Assembly: GCF_001682865.1 (NCBI RefSeq) | Contig: NZ_MAQX01000007.1 | Coordinates: 222 to 64,221 of the forward strand | Direction: 5' to 3' | Origin: Bacillus sp. FJAT-26390 | GTDB taxonomy: Bacteria > Bacillota > Bacilli > Paenibacillales > Paenibacillaceae | Length of the DNA stretch: 64,000 nt | Shown: positions 29,001 to 40,770 of the stretch, in pieces | How the letters are laid out: every line of letters starts with the position of its first letter | Position numbering within the stretch: position 1 is the first letter of the stretch | Program-made: the position numbers and the translations under genes | The notes under the pieces: model-generated | What the model saw: only the letters and a program-made list of their open reading frames with translations | The model's database searches: none | Told to the model about the DNA's origin: nothing

Positions 29001-29577
29001 AGTATTTGACGGCGCGCGCGAGAATGACGTTTTCGATACGATGGAAGAAGCAGGCATGCAGCGTAACGGTAAAACCGTACTGTATGACGGGCGGACAGGC
29101 GAAAACTTCGAGCGTGAAGTTACAGTTGGGGTCATGTACATGATCAAACTGGCGCACATGGTCGATGATAAAATCCATGCCCGTTCCACTGGTCCTTACT
29201 CACTTGTTACACAACAGCCGCTCGGTGGTAAAGCACAGTTCGGTGGTCAACGTTTCGGGGAGATGGAGGTATGGGCGCTTGAGGCTTATGGCGCTGCGTA
29301 CACGCTTCAAGAAATATTGACGGTTAAATCCGATGACGTGGTTGGTCGTGTGAAAACGTACGAATCGATCGTCAAAGGCGAGAACGTTCCAGAACCGGGC
29401 GTTCCAGAATCGTTTAAAGTTTTGATCAAAGAGCTTCAAAGCTTAGGTATGGATGTTAAAATTCTGTCTGAGAATGAAGAAGAGATCGAAATGAAGGAAA
29501 TGGACGATGAAGACGAGGCAACGGGTGATAAGCTCAACCTCAATATTGAAGGTGCCGAGATCGGCGCTGCTGAATAA
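26029..29577 (+). CDS. rpoB: RNA polymerase beta subunit
   Basis: RpoB forms half of the polymerase active cleft. The 1182-aa protein shows the rifampicin-binding region with [16 protein letters not shown] and [15 protein letters not shown] unaltered, so wild-type rifampicin sensitivity is expected. [11 protein letters not shown] and the C-terminal [20 protein letters not shown] are present. Start TTG 26029 gives the family N terminus (M)AGQLVQYG and has GGGGTGAGG 5 nt upstream; an ATG at 26011 would use codons that form that site. rpoC follows after 95 nt. Confidence 0.96.
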   Translation: MAGQLVQYGRRARRSYARINEVLEVPNLIEIQQKSYEKFLDSDLIELFQDISPISDFTGNLSLEFIDYSLGEPKYSVDESKERDVTYAAPLRVKVRLFNKETGEVKEQEVFMGDFPLMTETGTFIINGAERVIVSQLVRSPSVYFSTKVDKNGKKNYTATVIPNRGAWLELETDAKDIIYVRIDRTRKIPVTVLLRSLGFGTDAEILELLGHDEYIRNTLDKDNTDSTEKALIEIYERLRPGEPPTLDNAKSLLVARFFDPKRYDLANVGRYKINKKLHIKNRLFNQRLAENLVDPTTGEIIAESGQMIDRRLLDEILEKLEKDVGFKTYHVANGVLDADSIPLQTISVFSPYDESKVIKVIANGIIDKSVKHITPADIISSINYFINLLHGVGSTDDIDHLGNRRLRSVGELLQNQFRIGLSRMERVVRERMSIQDANAITPQALINIRPVIASIKEFFGSSQLSQFMDQTNPLAELTHKRRLSALGPGGLTRERAGFEVRDVHHSHYGRMCPIETPEGPNIGLINSLSSFARINEYGFIEAPYRWVDPKTGIVTEQIAYLTADEEDNYVIAQANAKLTPDDKFAEENTIVRYNKQADNILTMPSDRVDYMDVSPKQVVSVATALIPFLENDDSNRALMGSNMQRQAVPLLIPRSPLVGTGMEHKAAKDSGVCIVAKHDGIIERSSANEIWLRRVEQIDGKPVTGDLVKHKLHKFMRSNQGTCINQRPLVRKGDVIKKGDILADGPSTEKGELALGRNVVVAFMTWEGYNYEDAILLSEKLVKEDVYTSIHIEEYESEARDTKLGPEEITRDIPNVGEEALRNLDERGIIRVGAEIGAGDILVGKVTPKGVTELTAEERLLHAIFGEKAREVRDTSLRVPHGTDGIVVDVKVFTRENGDELPPGVNQLVRAYIAQKRKISEGDKMAGRHGNKGVIARIMPEEDMPFLPDGTPVEVVLNPLGVPSRMNIGQALEVHLGMACKHLGIHAATPVFDGARENDVFDTMEEAGMQRNGKTVLYDGRTGENFEREVTVGVMYMIKLAHMVDDKIHARSTGPYSLVTQQPLGGKAQFGGQRFGEMEVWALEAYGAAYTLQEILTVKSDDVVGRVKTYESIVKGENVPEPGVPESFKVLIKELQSLGMDVKILSENEEEIEMKEMDDEDEATGDKLNLNIEGAEIGAAE

Positions 29578-29672
29578 ACTAGTTGCTGGATTCCGTCACA
29601 TGGTCACGCGCCTATGACGGAATCTAGCTGATTAGATAGACATTGTCATACATGACGGAGGAGGGTTGCTCC

Positions 29673-32600
29673 TTGTTGGACGTGAACAACTTCGAGTATA
29701 TGAAAATCGGTCTGGCTTCGCCGGATAAAATTCGCTCGTGGTCCCGCGGAGAAGTTAAAAAACCGGAGACGATCAACTATAGGACCTTAAAGCCGGAGAA
29801 GGAAGGTCTCTTCTGCGAAAAGATTTTTGGACCTACGAAAGACTGGGAATGTCATTGCGGCAAATACAAACGTGTACGCTATAAAGGTGTCGTTTGTGAT
29901 CGCTGTGGCGTTGAAGTAACTCGCGCTAAAGTTCGCCGTGAACGTATGGGTCACATCGAGCTAGCTGCTCCAGTTTCTCATATTTGGTACTTCAAAGGGA
30001 TTCCAAGCCGTATGGGTCTTGCACTGGATATGTCGCCTCGTTCGCTTGAGGAGATCATCTATTTTGCATCCTATGTCGTGACGGACCCAGGTGATACGCC
30101 GCTTGAGAAAAAACAACTCCTTTCGGAGAAAGAATACCGCAGCTACCGGGAGAAATACGGGTATGGTTTCCATGCTGGCATGGGCGCCGAGGCTGTTAAA
30201 AAGCTTTTGCAGGATATCGACGTTGACAAAGAACTGGAGCAATTGAAGGAAGAGCTGCGTACGGCTCAAGGGCAACGACGCAATCGTGCCATTAAGCGCC
30301 TAGAAGTAGTCGAAGCATTCCGCAACTCCGGCAACGAGCCGGAATGGATGATTCTTGACGTGCTTCCTGTAATCCCTCCTGAGCTTCGTCCGATGGTACA
30401 GCTTGATGGCGGACGTTTTGCGACATCTGACCTTAATGACTTGTATCGCCGTGTTATTAACCGTAACAACCGTCTGAAGCGTCTTCTTGATCTGGGCGCT
30501 CCTGATATTATCGTGCAAAATGAAAAACGGATGCTGCAGGAAGCGGTTGACGCTTTGATCGACAACGGTCGTCGCGGTCGCCCTGTAACAGGTCCTGGTA
30601 ACCGTCCGCTCAAATCTCTCAGCCACATGCTGAAAGGTAAGCAAGGACGTTTCCGTCAGAACTTGCTCGGTAAACGGGTTGACTATTCCGGTCGTTCGGT
30701 TATCGTCGTAGGTCCTAACCTGAAAATGTTCCAGTGCGGTCTTCCGAAGGAAATGGCACTTGAATTGTTCAAGCCTTTCGTTATGAAAGAGCTTGTTAAT
30801 AAAGGCTTGGCACACAACATTAAGAGTGCTAAGCGCAAGGTTGAACGCGTAAGCCCAGAGGTATGGGATGTTCTTGAGGAAGTTATCAAGGAACACCCAG
30901 TGCTGCTTAACCGTGCCCCGACGCTTCATAGACTAGGTATTCAAGCATTTGAGCCTATTCTAGTTGAAGGCCGCGCTATTAAGCTTCACCCGCTCGTATG
31001 TACAGCTTATAACGCTGACTTCGACGGTGACCAAATGGCCGTTCACGTTCCGTTGTCTGCCGAAGCACAAGCGGAAGCTCGTTTGCTTATGCTTGCATCA
31101 GGCAACATCCTTAACCCGAAAGACGGCAAGCCGGTCGTTACTCCTTCGCAGGATATGGTTCTAGGAAGCTTCTACTTGACGATGGATAACAAAGAAGCTA
31201 AAGGTAGCGGTTCCGTATTCGGGACCATTAACGAGGCGATCTCTGCTTATCAGCGCGGTATTGTTTCCTTGCATGCAAGGATCTTCATTCCGGTTCGCGT
31301 CCTTAAGAAAGTTAACTTCACCGAGCAACAGCAAAACTCGCTGCTCGTTACTACAGTTGGTAAAGTAATCTTCAACGAAATTTTCCCTGAAGATTTCCCT
31401 TATATCAACGAAGCAACGAAAACGAACCTATTGCACGGTACGCCAGATAAATATTTCGTTTACGAAAAAGGTGCAGATCTTCCTAAGTTTTTGGATGCGA
31501 TCGAGACGCCGGGTGCGGTAGGTAAGGATTATCTCGCATTAGTTATTGCGGAATGCTTCCGTCAATACCACACAACGCTTACTGCGATGCTTCTTGACCG
31601 CATTAAGCAGCTTGGTTTCACTTACTCGACTAAGGCAGGTATTACAATCGGCGTAGCTGACGTAATCATCCCGAAAGAGAAAAACGAAATCATGAAGCTC
31701 TCCGATGAGAAAGTCGCTACCGTTATGAATCAATACCGTCGTGGTTTGATTACGAATGAAGAGCGTTATGACCGGATCATCAGCATTTGGAGTAAATGTA
31801 AAGACGAGATCACTGACGTTCTTATGAAGTCAATGGATCGTTACAACAACATCATGCTCATGGTGGATTCCAAAGCACGGGGTAACAAATCTCAAATTAC
31901 ACAACTTGGCGGTATGCGTGGTCTGATGGCCAATCCATCGGGTCGTATCATCGAGTTGCCAATCAAATCAAACTTCCGCGAAGGCCTTACCGTCCTCGAG
32001 TACTTTATCTCGACTCACGGAGCGCGTAAAGGTTTGGCCGATACAGCACTTCGGACTGCCGATTCCGGGTACTTGACTCGTCGACTTGTTGACGTTGCGC
32101 AAGACGTAATCGTGCGCGAAGAAGATTGTGGAACGGACAAAGGCTTCAGCGTAAGCAAAATTCAAGACGGTAAAGAGGTTATTGAAGATCTCTATGACCG
32201 TATCGAAGGCCGCTATGCGTTTGAAACGGTTCGTAATCCAAAAACAGGTGAAATTATCGTTAACCGTAGCGAGTTGATCGACTCGAACAAAGCGGACGCG
32301 ATTATCGATGCTGGCGTTGAGAAGCTGCAAATCCGTTCCGTATTGAGCTGCCGTGCTCGTCATGGCGTTTGTAAGATCTGTTACGGACGTAACCTAGCTA
32401 CTGGTAAACACGTTGAAATTGGGGAAGCGGTAGGCATTATCGCGGCTCAATCGATCGGGGAGCCAGGAACACAGCTGACGATGCGTACGTTCCATACGGG
32501 CGGCGTTGCCGGCGATGATATTACACAAGGTTTGCCGCGTATCCAAGAGTTGTTTGAGGCGCGTAATCCGAAAGGTCAAGCGATCATTTCCGAGCTTGAC

Positions 32601-33299
32601 GGTGTAATCAAAGAAATTCGTGAAGCTAAGGACCGTCGCGAAATCGAGGTTCAAGGCGAAGCGGAATCCAAAGTGTATGCCGTTACTTATGGTTCGCGTA
32701 TCCGCGTAACGCAAGGGCAACAAATCGAAGCCGGCGATGAGCTGACTGACGGTTCCATTGACCCTAAAGATATGCTGCGCATCAAAGGTATTCGTGGCGT
32801 TCAAAACTACATTTTGCAAGAAGTACAGCGCGTTTACCGGAACCAAGGGGTAGAAATCAATGACAAGCACGTTGAGGTCATGATTAAGCAAATGCTCCGT
32901 AAAATCCGTATCGTAGATGCAGGCGGTACAACTCTGCTTCCTGGCGCATTTGTTGATATTCATGAATATGAATCACAAAACCGCGCTGCGATCTTTGCAG
33001 ACCTTGAACCAGCTGTTGCAAAACCAGTTTTGCTCGGTATTACGAAGGCGTCGCTTGAGACTGATTCATTCTTGTCAGCAGCTTCCTTCCAAGAAACAAC
33101 TCGCGTATTGACTGATGCGGCTATTAAAGGCAAAGTTGACCAGTTGCTTGGACTCAAGGAAAATGTTATTATCGGTAAGTTGATTCCAGCAGGTACTGGA
33201 ATGGCTCGTTATCGTAACATTCGCTTTGCTGGCCTAGAAGATGAAATCGTTACTGCAGTAGAAGGCGAACTAGAAACAGAAGCTGTTACCGTCGACTAA
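29673..33299 (+). CDS. rpoC: RNA polymerase beta' subunit
   Basis: RpoC carries the catalytic magnesium loop. The 1208-aa protein includes the zinc-binding [20 protein letters not shown] near the N terminus, the invariant [12 protein letters not shown], and the trigger-loop region with [16 protein letters not shown]. Start TTG 29673 gives (M)LDVNNFEYM as in B. subtilis and has GGAGGAGGG 8 nt upstream; an upstream ATG at 29643 adds ten unconserved residues. A terminator-type hairpin follows. Confidence 0.96.
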   Translation: MLDVNNFEYMKIGLASPDKIRSWSRGEVKKPETINYRTLKPEKEGLFCEKIFGPTKDWECHCGKYKRVRYKGVVCDRCGVEVTRAKVRRERMGHIELAAPVSHIWYFKGIPSRMGLALDMSPRSLEEIIYFASYVVTDPGDTPLEKKQLLSEKEYRSYREKYGYGFHAGMGAEAVKKLLQDIDVDKELEQLKEELRTAQGQRRNRAIKRLEVVEAFRNSGNEPEWMILDVLPVIPPELRPMVQLDGGRFATSDLNDLYRRVINRNNRLKRLLDLGAPDIIVQNEKRMLQEAVDALIDNGRRGRPVTGPGNRPLKSLSHMLKGKQGRFRQNLLGKRVDYSGRSVIVVGPNLKMFQCGLPKEMALELFKPFVMKELVNKGLAHNIKSAKRKVERVSPEVWDVLEEVIKEHPVLLNRAPTLHRLGIQAFEPILVEGRAIKLHPLVCTAYNADFDGDQMAVHVPLSAEAQAEARLLMLASGNILNPKDGKPVVTPSQDMVLGSFYLTMDNKEAKGSGSVFGTINEAISAYQRGIVSLHARIFIPVRVLKKVNFTEQQQNSLLVTTVGKVIFNEIFPEDFPYINEATKTNLLHGTPDKYFVYEKGADLPKFLDAIETPGAVGKDYLALVIAECFRQYHTTLTAMLLDRIKQLGFTYSTKAGITIGVADVIIPKEKNEIMKLSDEKVATVMNQYRRGLITNEERYDRIISIWSKCKDEITDVLMKSMDRYNNIMLMVDSKARGNKSQITQLGGMRGLMANPSGRIIELPIKSNFREGLTVLEYFISTHGARKGLADTALRTADSGYLTRRLVDVAQDVIVREEDCGTDKGFSVSKIQDGKEVIEDLYDRIEGRYAFETVRNPKTGEIIVNRSELIDSNKADAIIDAGVEKLQIRSVLSCRARHGVCKICYGRNLATGKHVEIGEAVGIIAAQSIGEPGTQLTMRTFHTGGVAGDDITQGLPRIQELFEARNPKGQAIISELDGVIKEIREAKDRREIEVQGEAESKVYAVTYGSRIRVTQGQQIEAGDELTDGSIDPKDMLRIKGIRGVQNYILQEVQRVYRNQGVEINDKHVEVMIKQMLRKIRIVDAGGTTLLPGAFVDIHEYESQNRAAIFADLEPAVAKPVLLGITKASLETDSFLSAASFQETTRVLTDAAIKGKVDQLLGLKENVIIGKLIPAGTGMARYRNIRFAGLEDEIVTAVEGELETEAVTVD

Positions 33300-33346
33300 T
33301 CGTTGATTGAGCAGTTGTTTCAGTAACCGGACACTAACATATAACG

Positions 33347-33400
33347 AAAGAGCGTCACATCTTCCGCTTCATTTGGAAGCGGAGGATGACCGCTCTTTTG
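33347..33400 (+). terminator. Terminator after rpoC
   Basis: AAAGAGCG (33347) pairs with CGCTCTTT (33391), enclosing a GC-rich CTTCCGCTTC/GAAGCGGAGG stem, and ends in TTTTGT. It ends the rpoBC transcript. Confidence 0.8.
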
Positions 33401-33460
33401 TATGTTTATAGTATGGGTTTTATTTACGAAATGTTTGCAAATGAATATCCTTAAAGTTTC

Positions 33461-33490
33461 TTGACACAAGCACAGTGTAGGTGGTACTAT
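33461..33490 (+). promoter_or_regulatory. Promoter of the L7Ae-like gene and str operon
   Basis: TTGACA (33461-33466), an 18-bp spacer and TACTAT (33485-33490), just after the rpoC terminator. Confidence 0.65.
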
Positions 33491-33545
33491 ATCGAAGTGT
33501 GCCTAATTGTGTGATCGCTGAATGGAAGAATTGAAGGTGATTTTC

Positions 33546-33776
33546 ATGCAATTCAAAGTCGGCGCAAAGCAGACGACCAAGATGCTCGAGCAACAAAGAG
33601 CCATTGAAGTCTATGTTGCACGAGATGCAGATCCGCAGATGAAAGAGAAGATCATTCATCTATGTGAGCGGGCGGGAGTTCCAGTTAAATGGTTCGATAC
33701 GATGGAAGACCTCGGGGAAACCTGCGGCATTGATATCGGGGCCGCAATGGCAGCGCTCGTAACCGAAGAAGAATAA
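33546..33776 (+). CDS. L7Ae/L30e-family RNA-binding protein (YbxF)
   Basis: The 76-aa protein has the L7Ae kink-turn-binding fold: VGAKQTTKMLEQQRAIEV, then VARDADPQM and the C-terminal ETCGIDIGAAMAALV. It is the YbxF homologue found between rpoC and rpsL in bacilli. ATG 33546 follows AAGGTG at 33533-33538; an ATG at 33522 lacks a ribosome site. Confidence 0.88.
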   Translation: MQFKVGAKQTTKMLEQQRAIEVYVARDADPQMKEKIIHLCERAGVPVKWFDTMEDLGETCGIDIGAAMAALVTEEE

Positions 33777-33897
33777 CGCAATATCCGTTTTTGTTAGTTG
33801 ATTATTTAACGATGATTGACTGGCGAGAACTTTTGTTTGTTCTTTTATGAACCGCCTGGATCTGTGGGCTTAATTTTAGGTAAAATGTCTACCATAC

Positions 33898-33997
33898 AAG
33901 CGTATTCGGCTATTGCCGTCCTTTGGTGGAATGAGCTCGCCTACGCGAAGAAATATAAGTGGATTTATAAACGATAGATTATAAATGCTTATATTTT
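33898..33997 (+). repeat. Dispersed intergenic repeat, copy B
   Basis: A 100-bp block with the same length and layout as copy A: AAGCG, CGGCT-3 nt-GCCGTCCTTTGG, AGCTCG, GAAATATAAG and ATGCTTATATTTT. It occupies most of the 255-nt gap before rpsL, ending 34 nt before the rpsL start. Confidence 0.75.
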
Positions 33998-34031
33998 CGA
34001 AAAGACATGAATTTAGGAAGGGGGTGGCAAC

Positions 34032-34454
34032 ATGCCAACTATTAACCAGCTAGTCCGTAAAGGACGCCAAGCGAAAGTCGTTAAATCGAAATCGCCGGCA
34101 TTGCAAAAAGGTTTCAATGCATTGAAACGTGAAGCTACAAACATCAGCGCTCCTCAAAAACGCGGTGTGTGCACTCGTGTAGGTACAATGACTCCTAAGA
34201 AACCGAACTCCGCGCTTCGTAAATATGCGCGTGTACGTCTTACTAACCGCGTTGAGGTTACAGCGTACATTCCGGGTATCGGACACAACCTGCAAGAGCA
34301 CAGCGTGGTATTGATTCGTGGTGGACGGGTAAAAGACCTTCCAGGGGTACGTTATCATATCGTTCGCGGCGCACTTGATACTGCAGGCGTTAACAATCGG
34401 AACCAATCTCGTTCGAAATATGGTACGAAACGTCCGAAAGTTAAAAAATCATAA
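34032..34454 (+). CDS. rpsL: Ribosomal protein uS12
   Basis: S12 controls decoding accuracy. The 140-aa protein carries [17 protein letters not shown] with the wild-type lysine at the main streptomycin site, [11 protein letters not shown] and [17 protein letters not shown] 34032 follows AAGGGGGTGG. First of rpsL-rpsG-fusA-tuf. Confidence 0.97.
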   Translation: MPTINQLVRKGRQAKVVKSKSPALQKGFNALKREATNISAPQKRGVCTRVGTMTPKKPNSALRKYARVRLTNRVEVTAYIPGIGHNLQEHSVVLIRGGRVKDLPGVRYHIVRGALDTAGVNNRNQSRSKYGTKRPKVKKS

Positions 34455-34520
34455 GAATAACCCTAACGGGTCATTGAAATGCTAGAAATAGCGACTATTA
34501 GAAGAAAGGGGGACTTTCTC

Positions 34521-34991
34521 ATGCCACGCAAAGGTCCTGTAACGAAACGTGATGTGCTTCCAGATCCGCTGTATAACAGCAAACTGGTAACTCGCCTAAT
34601 CAACCGCATTATGCTTGACGGTAAAAGAGGCGTTGCACAAACATTGTTGTATGATGCTTTCAAACTGATTCAAGAACGCACGAGTAAAGATCCAATGGAA
34701 GTATTCGATGCTGCAATGAAAAATATTATGCCAGTACTTGAGGTTAAAGCTCGTCGCGTTGGTGGTGCAAACTATCAAGTGCCGATCGAAGTTAAACCAG
34801 AACGCCGTACTGCACTTGCTCTCCGTTGGCTCGTGAACTATTCACGTAACCGCGGTGAGAAAACAATGGTAGAGCGTTTAGCTGCTGAAATCACAGATGC
34901 TTCCAATAACACTGGCGCAGCTGTTAAGAAGCGCGAAGACACTCACAAAATGGCTGATGCCAACAGAGCATTCGCTCACTACCGTTGGTAG
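34521..34991 (+). CDS. rpsG: Ribosomal protein uS7
   Basis: S7 nucleates the 30S head. The 156-aa protein starts [16 protein letters not shown] and contains [16 protein letters not shown] and the C-terminal [22 protein letters not shown] 34521 follows AAAGGGGG; the frame extends upstream to 34479 but without conservation. Confidence 0.96.
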   Translation: MPRKGPVTKRDVLPDPLYNSKLVTRLINRIMLDGKRGVAQTLLYDAFKLIQERTSKDPMEVFDAAMKNIMPVLEVKARRVGGANYQVPIEVKPERRTALALRWLVNYSRNRGEKTMVERLAAEITDASNNTGAAVKKREDTHKMADANRAFAHYRW

Positions 34992-35020
34992 GATTCTAAC
35001 ATTCGAGAGGAGACCATTTT

Positions 35021-37096
35021 ATGTCAAGAGAGTTCTCCTTGAACAATACGCGTAACATCGGGATTATGGCGCATATTGATGCTGGTAAAACCACAACAAC
35101 TGAACGGATTTTGTTCTTCACGGGCCGTACCCACAAAATCGGAGAAGTGCACGAAGGTGCAGCTACGATGGACTGGATGGAACAAGAACAAGAGCGCGGT
35201 ATTACGATTACGTCTGCTGCGACAACTGCTCAATGGAATGGACACCGTATTAATATTATCGACACCCCGGGACACGTTGACTTCACAGTAGAAGTTGAGC
35301 GCTCCCTGCGCGTATTGGACGGGGCCGTTGGAGTTTTCAGTGCTAAAGAAGGCGTTGAGCCACAGTCCGAGACTGTATGGCGTCAAGCTGACCGTTACAA
35401 CGTTCCGCGTATCGCTTACGTAAACAAAATGGACATCATTGGCGCAGACTTCCTTAACGTTATCAAAGATATGCGTGAGCGTCTGCAAGCTAATGCTGTT
35501 GCCATTCAAATTCCGATTGGCGCTGAGTCTGATTTTGTCGGCGTTATCGATATCGTTGAACGTGTAGCTTACAAGTACAAAGACGATACAGGTAAAGACC
35601 CTATTCAAGTTGAAATTCCTTCGGAGTATGCTGACCAAGTGGAAGAGCTTCGTACGGAATTGATTGAGAAGGTCGCTGAGCTGGATGAAGAGTTAACGAT
35701 GAAATATTTGGAAGGTGAAGAAATCACTATTCCAGAAATTAAAGCAGCACTCCGTAAGGGTGTTTGCGAAGTTAAAATCTTCCCAGTAATCGTTGGTTCA
35801 TCTTACCGCAATAAAGGCGTTCAATTGATGTTGGATGCGGTTGTTGACTATCTTCCATCTCCGCTTGACGTACCTTCAATTAAAGGTACGCTTGAAGACG
35901 GAGAAGAAGGTGAACGTCCATCATCCGATACAGATCCGTTCGCGGCTCTGGCATTCAAAATCATGACGGATCCTTATGTTGGTAGATTGACGTTCTTCCG
36001 TGTGTATTCAGGAATTCTGAAATCCGGTTCTTATGTTCTTAACTCAACTAAGGGCAAACGCGAACGGATTGGACGTATTCTGCAAATGCACGCGAACGCT
36101 CGTCAAGAGATCTCTGAAGTGTATGCAGGTGATATTGCTGCAGCTGTTGGTCTTAAAGACACAACAACAGGAGACACTCTTTGCGATGAGAAGAACATTA
36201 TCATTCTTGAATCAATGAACTTCCCAGAGCCTGTTATCTCGGTTGCTATCGAGCCAAAAACGAAAGCTGACCAAGATAAACTAGGTATCGCAATTTCCAA
36301 ACTGGCAGAAGAAGATCCTACTTTCCGCGCACATACAGACGAAGAAACAAACCAGACAATCATTTCTGGTATGGGTGAGCTTCACCTTGAGATTCTCGTT
36401 GACCGTATGTTCCGTGAATTCAAAGTTGAAACAAACGTTGGTAAGCCACAAGTTGCTTACCGTGAAACGTTCCGTGAAGCTGCGAAGGTTGAAGGTAAGT
36501 TCGTTCGTCAGTCCGGTGGTAAAGGTCAATTCGGTCATTGTTGGGTTGAATTCTCACCACTTGAGCCAGGTTCAGGCTTTATTTTCGAAAACAAAACAGT
36601 CGGTGGATCGATTCCTCGTGAGTTTATCGCTCCTATCCAAGCTGGTATCGAAGAGTCAATGAAGAACGGCGTTATCGCTGGCTTCCCGCTCGTTGATGTC
36701 AAAGCTGTTGTTGTTGACGGATCGTACCATGATGTTGACTCCTCGGAGATGGCGTTTAAAATTGCAGGTTCGATGGCGCTTAAAGCTGCCAAAGAAAAAT
36801 GTAAGCCAGTTCTTCTTGAGCCAATCATGAAGGTAGAAGTTACTGTTCCTGAAGAGTACATGGGCGATGTTATGGGTATGCTTAACTCCCGTCGTGGTCG
36901 TATCGAAGGTATGGATACTCGTGCAGGTGCACAAATTATCCGCTCCAAGGTACCTCTCTCCGAGATGTTTGGTTATTCCACTACACTACGTTCCGGTACA
37001 CAAGGACGCGGCGTATTCTCCATGGAGCTTTCTCACTATGAAGAAGTTCCAAAATCGATCTCTGAAGAGATCATTGCTAAGAACAAAGGCGAGTAA
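35021..37096 (+). CDS. fusA: Elongation factor G
   Basis: EF-G is the GTPase that drives translocation. The 691-aa protein has the G1 loop [15 protein letters not shown], switch [12 protein letters not shown], and domains II-V with the typical domain [18 protein letters not shown] segment. ATG 35021 follows GAGAGGAG. It lies in the str operon between rpsG and tuf. Confidence 0.97.
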   Translation: MSREFSLNNTRNIGIMAHIDAGKTTTTERILFFTGRTHKIGEVHEGAATMDWMEQEQERGITITSAATTAQWNGHRINIIDTPGHVDFTVEVERSLRVLDGAVGVFSAKEGVEPQSETVWRQADRYNVPRIAYVNKMDIIGADFLNVIKDMRERLQANAVAIQIPIGAESDFVGVIDIVERVAYKYKDDTGKDPIQVEIPSEYADQVEELRTELIEKVAELDEELTMKYLEGEEITIPEIKAALRKGVCEVKIFPVIVGSSYRNKGVQLMLDAVVDYLPSPLDVPSIKGTLEDGEEGERPSSDTDPFAALAFKIMTDPYVGRLTFFRVYSGILKSGSYVLNSTKGKRERIGRILQMHANARQEISEVYAGDIAAAVGLKDTTTGDTLCDEKNIIILESMNFPEPVISVAIEPKTKADQDKLGIAISKLAEEDPTFRAHTDEETNQTIISGMGELHLEILVDRMFREFKVETNVGKPQVAYRETFREAAKVEGKFVRQSGGKGQFGHCWVEFSPLEPGSGFIFENKTVGGSIPREFIAPIQAGIEESMKNGVIAGFPLVDVKAVVVDGSYHDVDSSEMAFKIAGSMALKAAKEKCKPVLLEPIMKVEVTVPEEYMGDVMGMLNSRRGRIEGMDTRAGAQIIRSKVPLSEMFGYSTTLRSGTQGRGVFSMELSHYEEVPKSISEEIIAKNKGE

Positions 37097-37209
37097 TCGC
37101 TTTTGTACTTCTAAACAAGTGCTTTTGGCCGCCAGCTTAGTTTGCTTGCAAACCTGATGTCGGCCCACACATAAAAAAATTCATGATATATTGAGGAGGC
37201 TCAAGTTCA

Positions 37210-38400
<1,191 letters not shown>

Positions 38401-38430
38401 TTGATGGCGGCTTTAGCCGCTATGAATAAC

Positions 38431-38460
38431 AAAAGCCCTCACCTCGGTGGGGGCTTTTGA
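38431..38460 (+). terminator. Terminator after tuf
   Basis: AAAAGCCCTCACC (38431-38443) pairs with GGTGGGGGCTTTT (38446-38458); the arm itself supplies the T tract. A short GGCGGC/GCCGC stem precedes it. Confidence 0.88.
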
Positions 38461-38521
38461 TTTATGTAGAAGCAGAGTCGGTCAATAGGTCGGCTTACTT
38501 AATTTTACATTCAACTAATGA

Positions 38522-38551
38522 TTGACTGTACACCTCACGCCCATTTAATAT
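38522..38551 (+). promoter_or_regulatory. Putative promoter of the ABC importer operon
   Basis: TTGACT (38522-38527), an 18-bp spacer and TAATAT (38546-38551). It leaves a leader of about 150 nt before the first gene. Confidence 0.6.
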
Positions 38552-38570
38552 TAGGGAATAGTAGAAGAAT

Positions 38571-38686
38571 GTCGTCTTTGCTCGTTAACAAACAGCCGAT
38601 TACGTACAGTCATAGACTTTAATGAGAGAAAGCGATGATGCTTTGCTGTACTTGATTAGTTCATAACAGCTTCTTTACAAGACGAC
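38571..38686 (+). ncRNA. Candidate structured leader before the ABC importer
   Basis: Nested pairings are visible: GTCGTCTT (38571) with AAGACGAC (38679), GTACAG (38604) with CTGTAC (38646), and AAAGC (38629) with GCTTT (38640). The helices are correctly nested and the closing helix ends 25 nt before the start codon, with the ribosome site in between. I recognise no known riboswitch or T-box core in it. Confidence 0.35.
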
Positions 38687-38711
38687 TTATAAGATGAGAG
38701 GGGTTTAAAGG

Positions 38712-39758
38712 ATGAACAGAAAGTTTTGGCTAAGTATTGCACTGGCTTCAATTATGGTTGTAACGGCGGCATGTGGTGCCAACACAGGTAAATCAGGCAC
38801 GAACAACGAAGGTTCGACAACAAACACGGCCGGCTCGTCCGAAAAAACGTACAAAATCGCAGTTTCACAAATCGTGGAACATCCATCGCTTGACGCGACT
38901 TATGACGGCTTCGTTGCTGCTCTTAAGGATGCAGGAATTGAAGAAGGCAAAAACTTGGAGCTTGATTTCAACAATGCACAAGGCGATCCTACAAATATTA
39001 AGACGATTTCTCAAAAAATCGCTAACAGCAAAAGCGATCTTGCACTAGGTATCGCTACACCGACCGCACAGGCTCTTGCTGACGATGTTAAGGACATGCC
39101 TGTATTGTTTGCGGCAGTAACAGATCCTGTTGAAGCAGGAATCGTAACGCAGCTCGAGGCGCCAGGCGGCAACATTACAGGTGCATCGGATACAAATCCT
39201 GCAGCTATTACTCAAACAATGGACTTTATCGCATCCCAAATTCCTGACGTGAAAAATGTTGGTCTAATCATTAACGAAGGTGAGCAAAACGCTGTCGTTA
39301 TGGCCAAAATTGCTGAGGAAGCACTTGCTAAACATAATATCAAGCTTATCAAAGCATCTGTAGCCAATTCTTCAGACGTTAAACAAGCTGCCGATTCATT
39401 GGTTGGCCGTGTTGATGCCATTTATATTACGCTTGATAATATGGTTGTTACCGGCGCAGACGCAATTATTGAAGTAGCTAATGAAAAGGATATTCCATTT
39501 TTCTCGGCTGACCGCGATACCGTTGAAAAAGGCGCATTCGCAGCAGTAGGCTTCAAATATTATGATCATGGTTATGAAGTTGGCCAAATGGCTGTCGAGA
39601 TTTTGAAAAACGGCAAAAAACCAGCGGAGATGAATGTTACGGTCCCACAAAAGCTGGATTTCATCTTCAATATGAAAGCTGCTGCAGAGCAAGGCATTAC
39701 TGTAACTGACGAGATGAAAGCATTCGTTAAAGACCAAGCGAACAACATCATCGAGTAA
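38712..39758 (+). CDS. ABC importer substrate-binding lipoprotein (TrpX/DUF534-like)
   Basis: A lipoprotein with a signal peptide, the lipobox VTAAC with Cys at about residue 21, and a Ser/Thr/Asn-rich linker before the periplasmic-binding-protein fold (KIAVSQIVEHPSLDATYDGF). This matches the ABC_sub_bind family, some members of which are called TrpX and import tryptophan or related compounds in Firmicutes. Length 348 aa. The substrate is not shown by the sequence. It is followed by a permease and an ATPase gene, and the cassette sits between tuf and rpsJ, an unusual position. Confidence 0.85.
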   Translation: MNRKFWLSIALASIMVVTAACGANTGKSGTNNEGSTTNTAGSSEKTYKIAVSQIVEHPSLDATYDGFVAALKDAGIEEGKNLELDFNNAQGDPTNIKTISQKIANSKSDLALGIATPTAQALADDVKDMPVLFAAVTDPVEAGIVTQLEAPGGNITGASDTNPAAITQTMDFIASQIPDVKNVGLIINEGEQNAVVMAKIAEEALAKHNIKLIKASVANSSDVKQAADSLVGRVDAIYITLDNMVVTGADAIIEVANEKDIPFFSADRDTVEKGAFAAVGFKYYDHGYEVGQMAVEILKNGKKPAEMNVTVPQKLDFIFNMKAAAEQGITVTDEMKAFVKDQANNIIE

Positions 39759-39855
39759 TTTAGTGCTGTTAAGATAAAAGTAATACAACAAAGGTATACA
39801 TGGGGTGATCGGGTTACTCGTTCACCCCCTTGTTATGATAAAGGAGGTATGTCAT

Positions 39856-40770
39856 TTGCTCGCATCGATGCAAGGCGCCGTAGAAAGCGGATTATTGTAT
39901 GCACTTATGGCACTTGGGGTTTATATTACATTCCGGATTCTTGACTTTCCGGATCTAACTGTTGACGGCAGCTTTACAACAGGCGCTGCTATTGGAACTG
40001 TTTTAACCGTAAACGGAACGGCACCTTGGCTTGCAATTATATGTTCATTTATAGGCGGAGCTATCGCAGGTACCTTTACGGGCTTGCTTCACACGAAGGG
40101 TAAAGTTAACGGTTTATTGTCAGGTATTATTATGATGATTGCCTTGTATTCCATTAACTTAAGAATAATGGGTAAGCCGAATCTGTCCCTAAGAGGACAT
40201 GACAATTTATTTGATAACGTATCGACGCTTGCTGTAATGATCGTATTTGTAATCATCGTTAAGCTGGTGCTCGATTTATTTTTCCGTACGGACATCGGTT
40301 TAAGCTTGCGCGCTACAGGGGATAACTCTCGTATGATCCGCAGCTTTGGCGCAAACACTGATGTTACGACGATATTTGGCATTGCTTTATCGAATGCGCT
40401 TGTAGCAACATCTGGCGGTCTGGTTGCTCATTACCAGAAGTACGCCGACAATAGCATGGGGATCGGTATGATCGTTATCGGGCTTGCATCGGTTATTATC
40501 GGGGAAGCGATATTCGGAGCTCGTACGATTTTTAGAGCGACGCTCGCAGCCGTGCTCGGATCGATCATCTATCGGATCATTTATGCATTCGCGCTCCGCG
40601 TGGATTGGTTGGACGCTTCAGACATGAAGCTGATTACAGCAGTTATCATTATATTTGCACTGGTAGTGCCGTCAACGCGCAGAGTAATGAAGCAAAAAAA
40701 CATAGCGCGAAGACGAACGGCAGAAATGCTTGCTTCCCTGGATAAAGCGCAGCCTGGAGGTGGACGCTAA
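39856..40770 (+). CDS. ABC importer permease
   Basis: A 304-aa membrane protein with about eight hydrophobic segments, of the branched-chain-type permease family (LivH-like), start LASMQGAVESGLLYALMALGVY. It pairs with the preceding binding protein. TTG 39856 is preferred because AAGGAGG at 39841-39847 is 8 nt upstream; the frame is open back to 39805 without a ribosome site. It overlaps the ATPase gene by one base (TAATG). Confidence 0.86.
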   Translation: MLASMQGAVESGLLYALMALGVYITFRILDFPDLTVDGSFTTGAAIGTVLTVNGTAPWLAIICSFIGGAIAGTFTGLLHTKGKVNGLLSGIIMMIALYSINLRIMGKPNLSLRGHDNLFDNVSTLAVMIVFVIIVKLVLDLFFRTDIGLSLRATGDNSRMIRSFGANTDVTTIFGIALSNALVATSGGLVAHYQKYADNSMGIGMIVIGLASVIIGEAIFGARTIFRATLAAVLGSIIYRIIYAFALRVDWLDASDMKLITAVIIIFALVVPSTRRVMKQKNIARRRTAEMLASLDKAQPGGGR

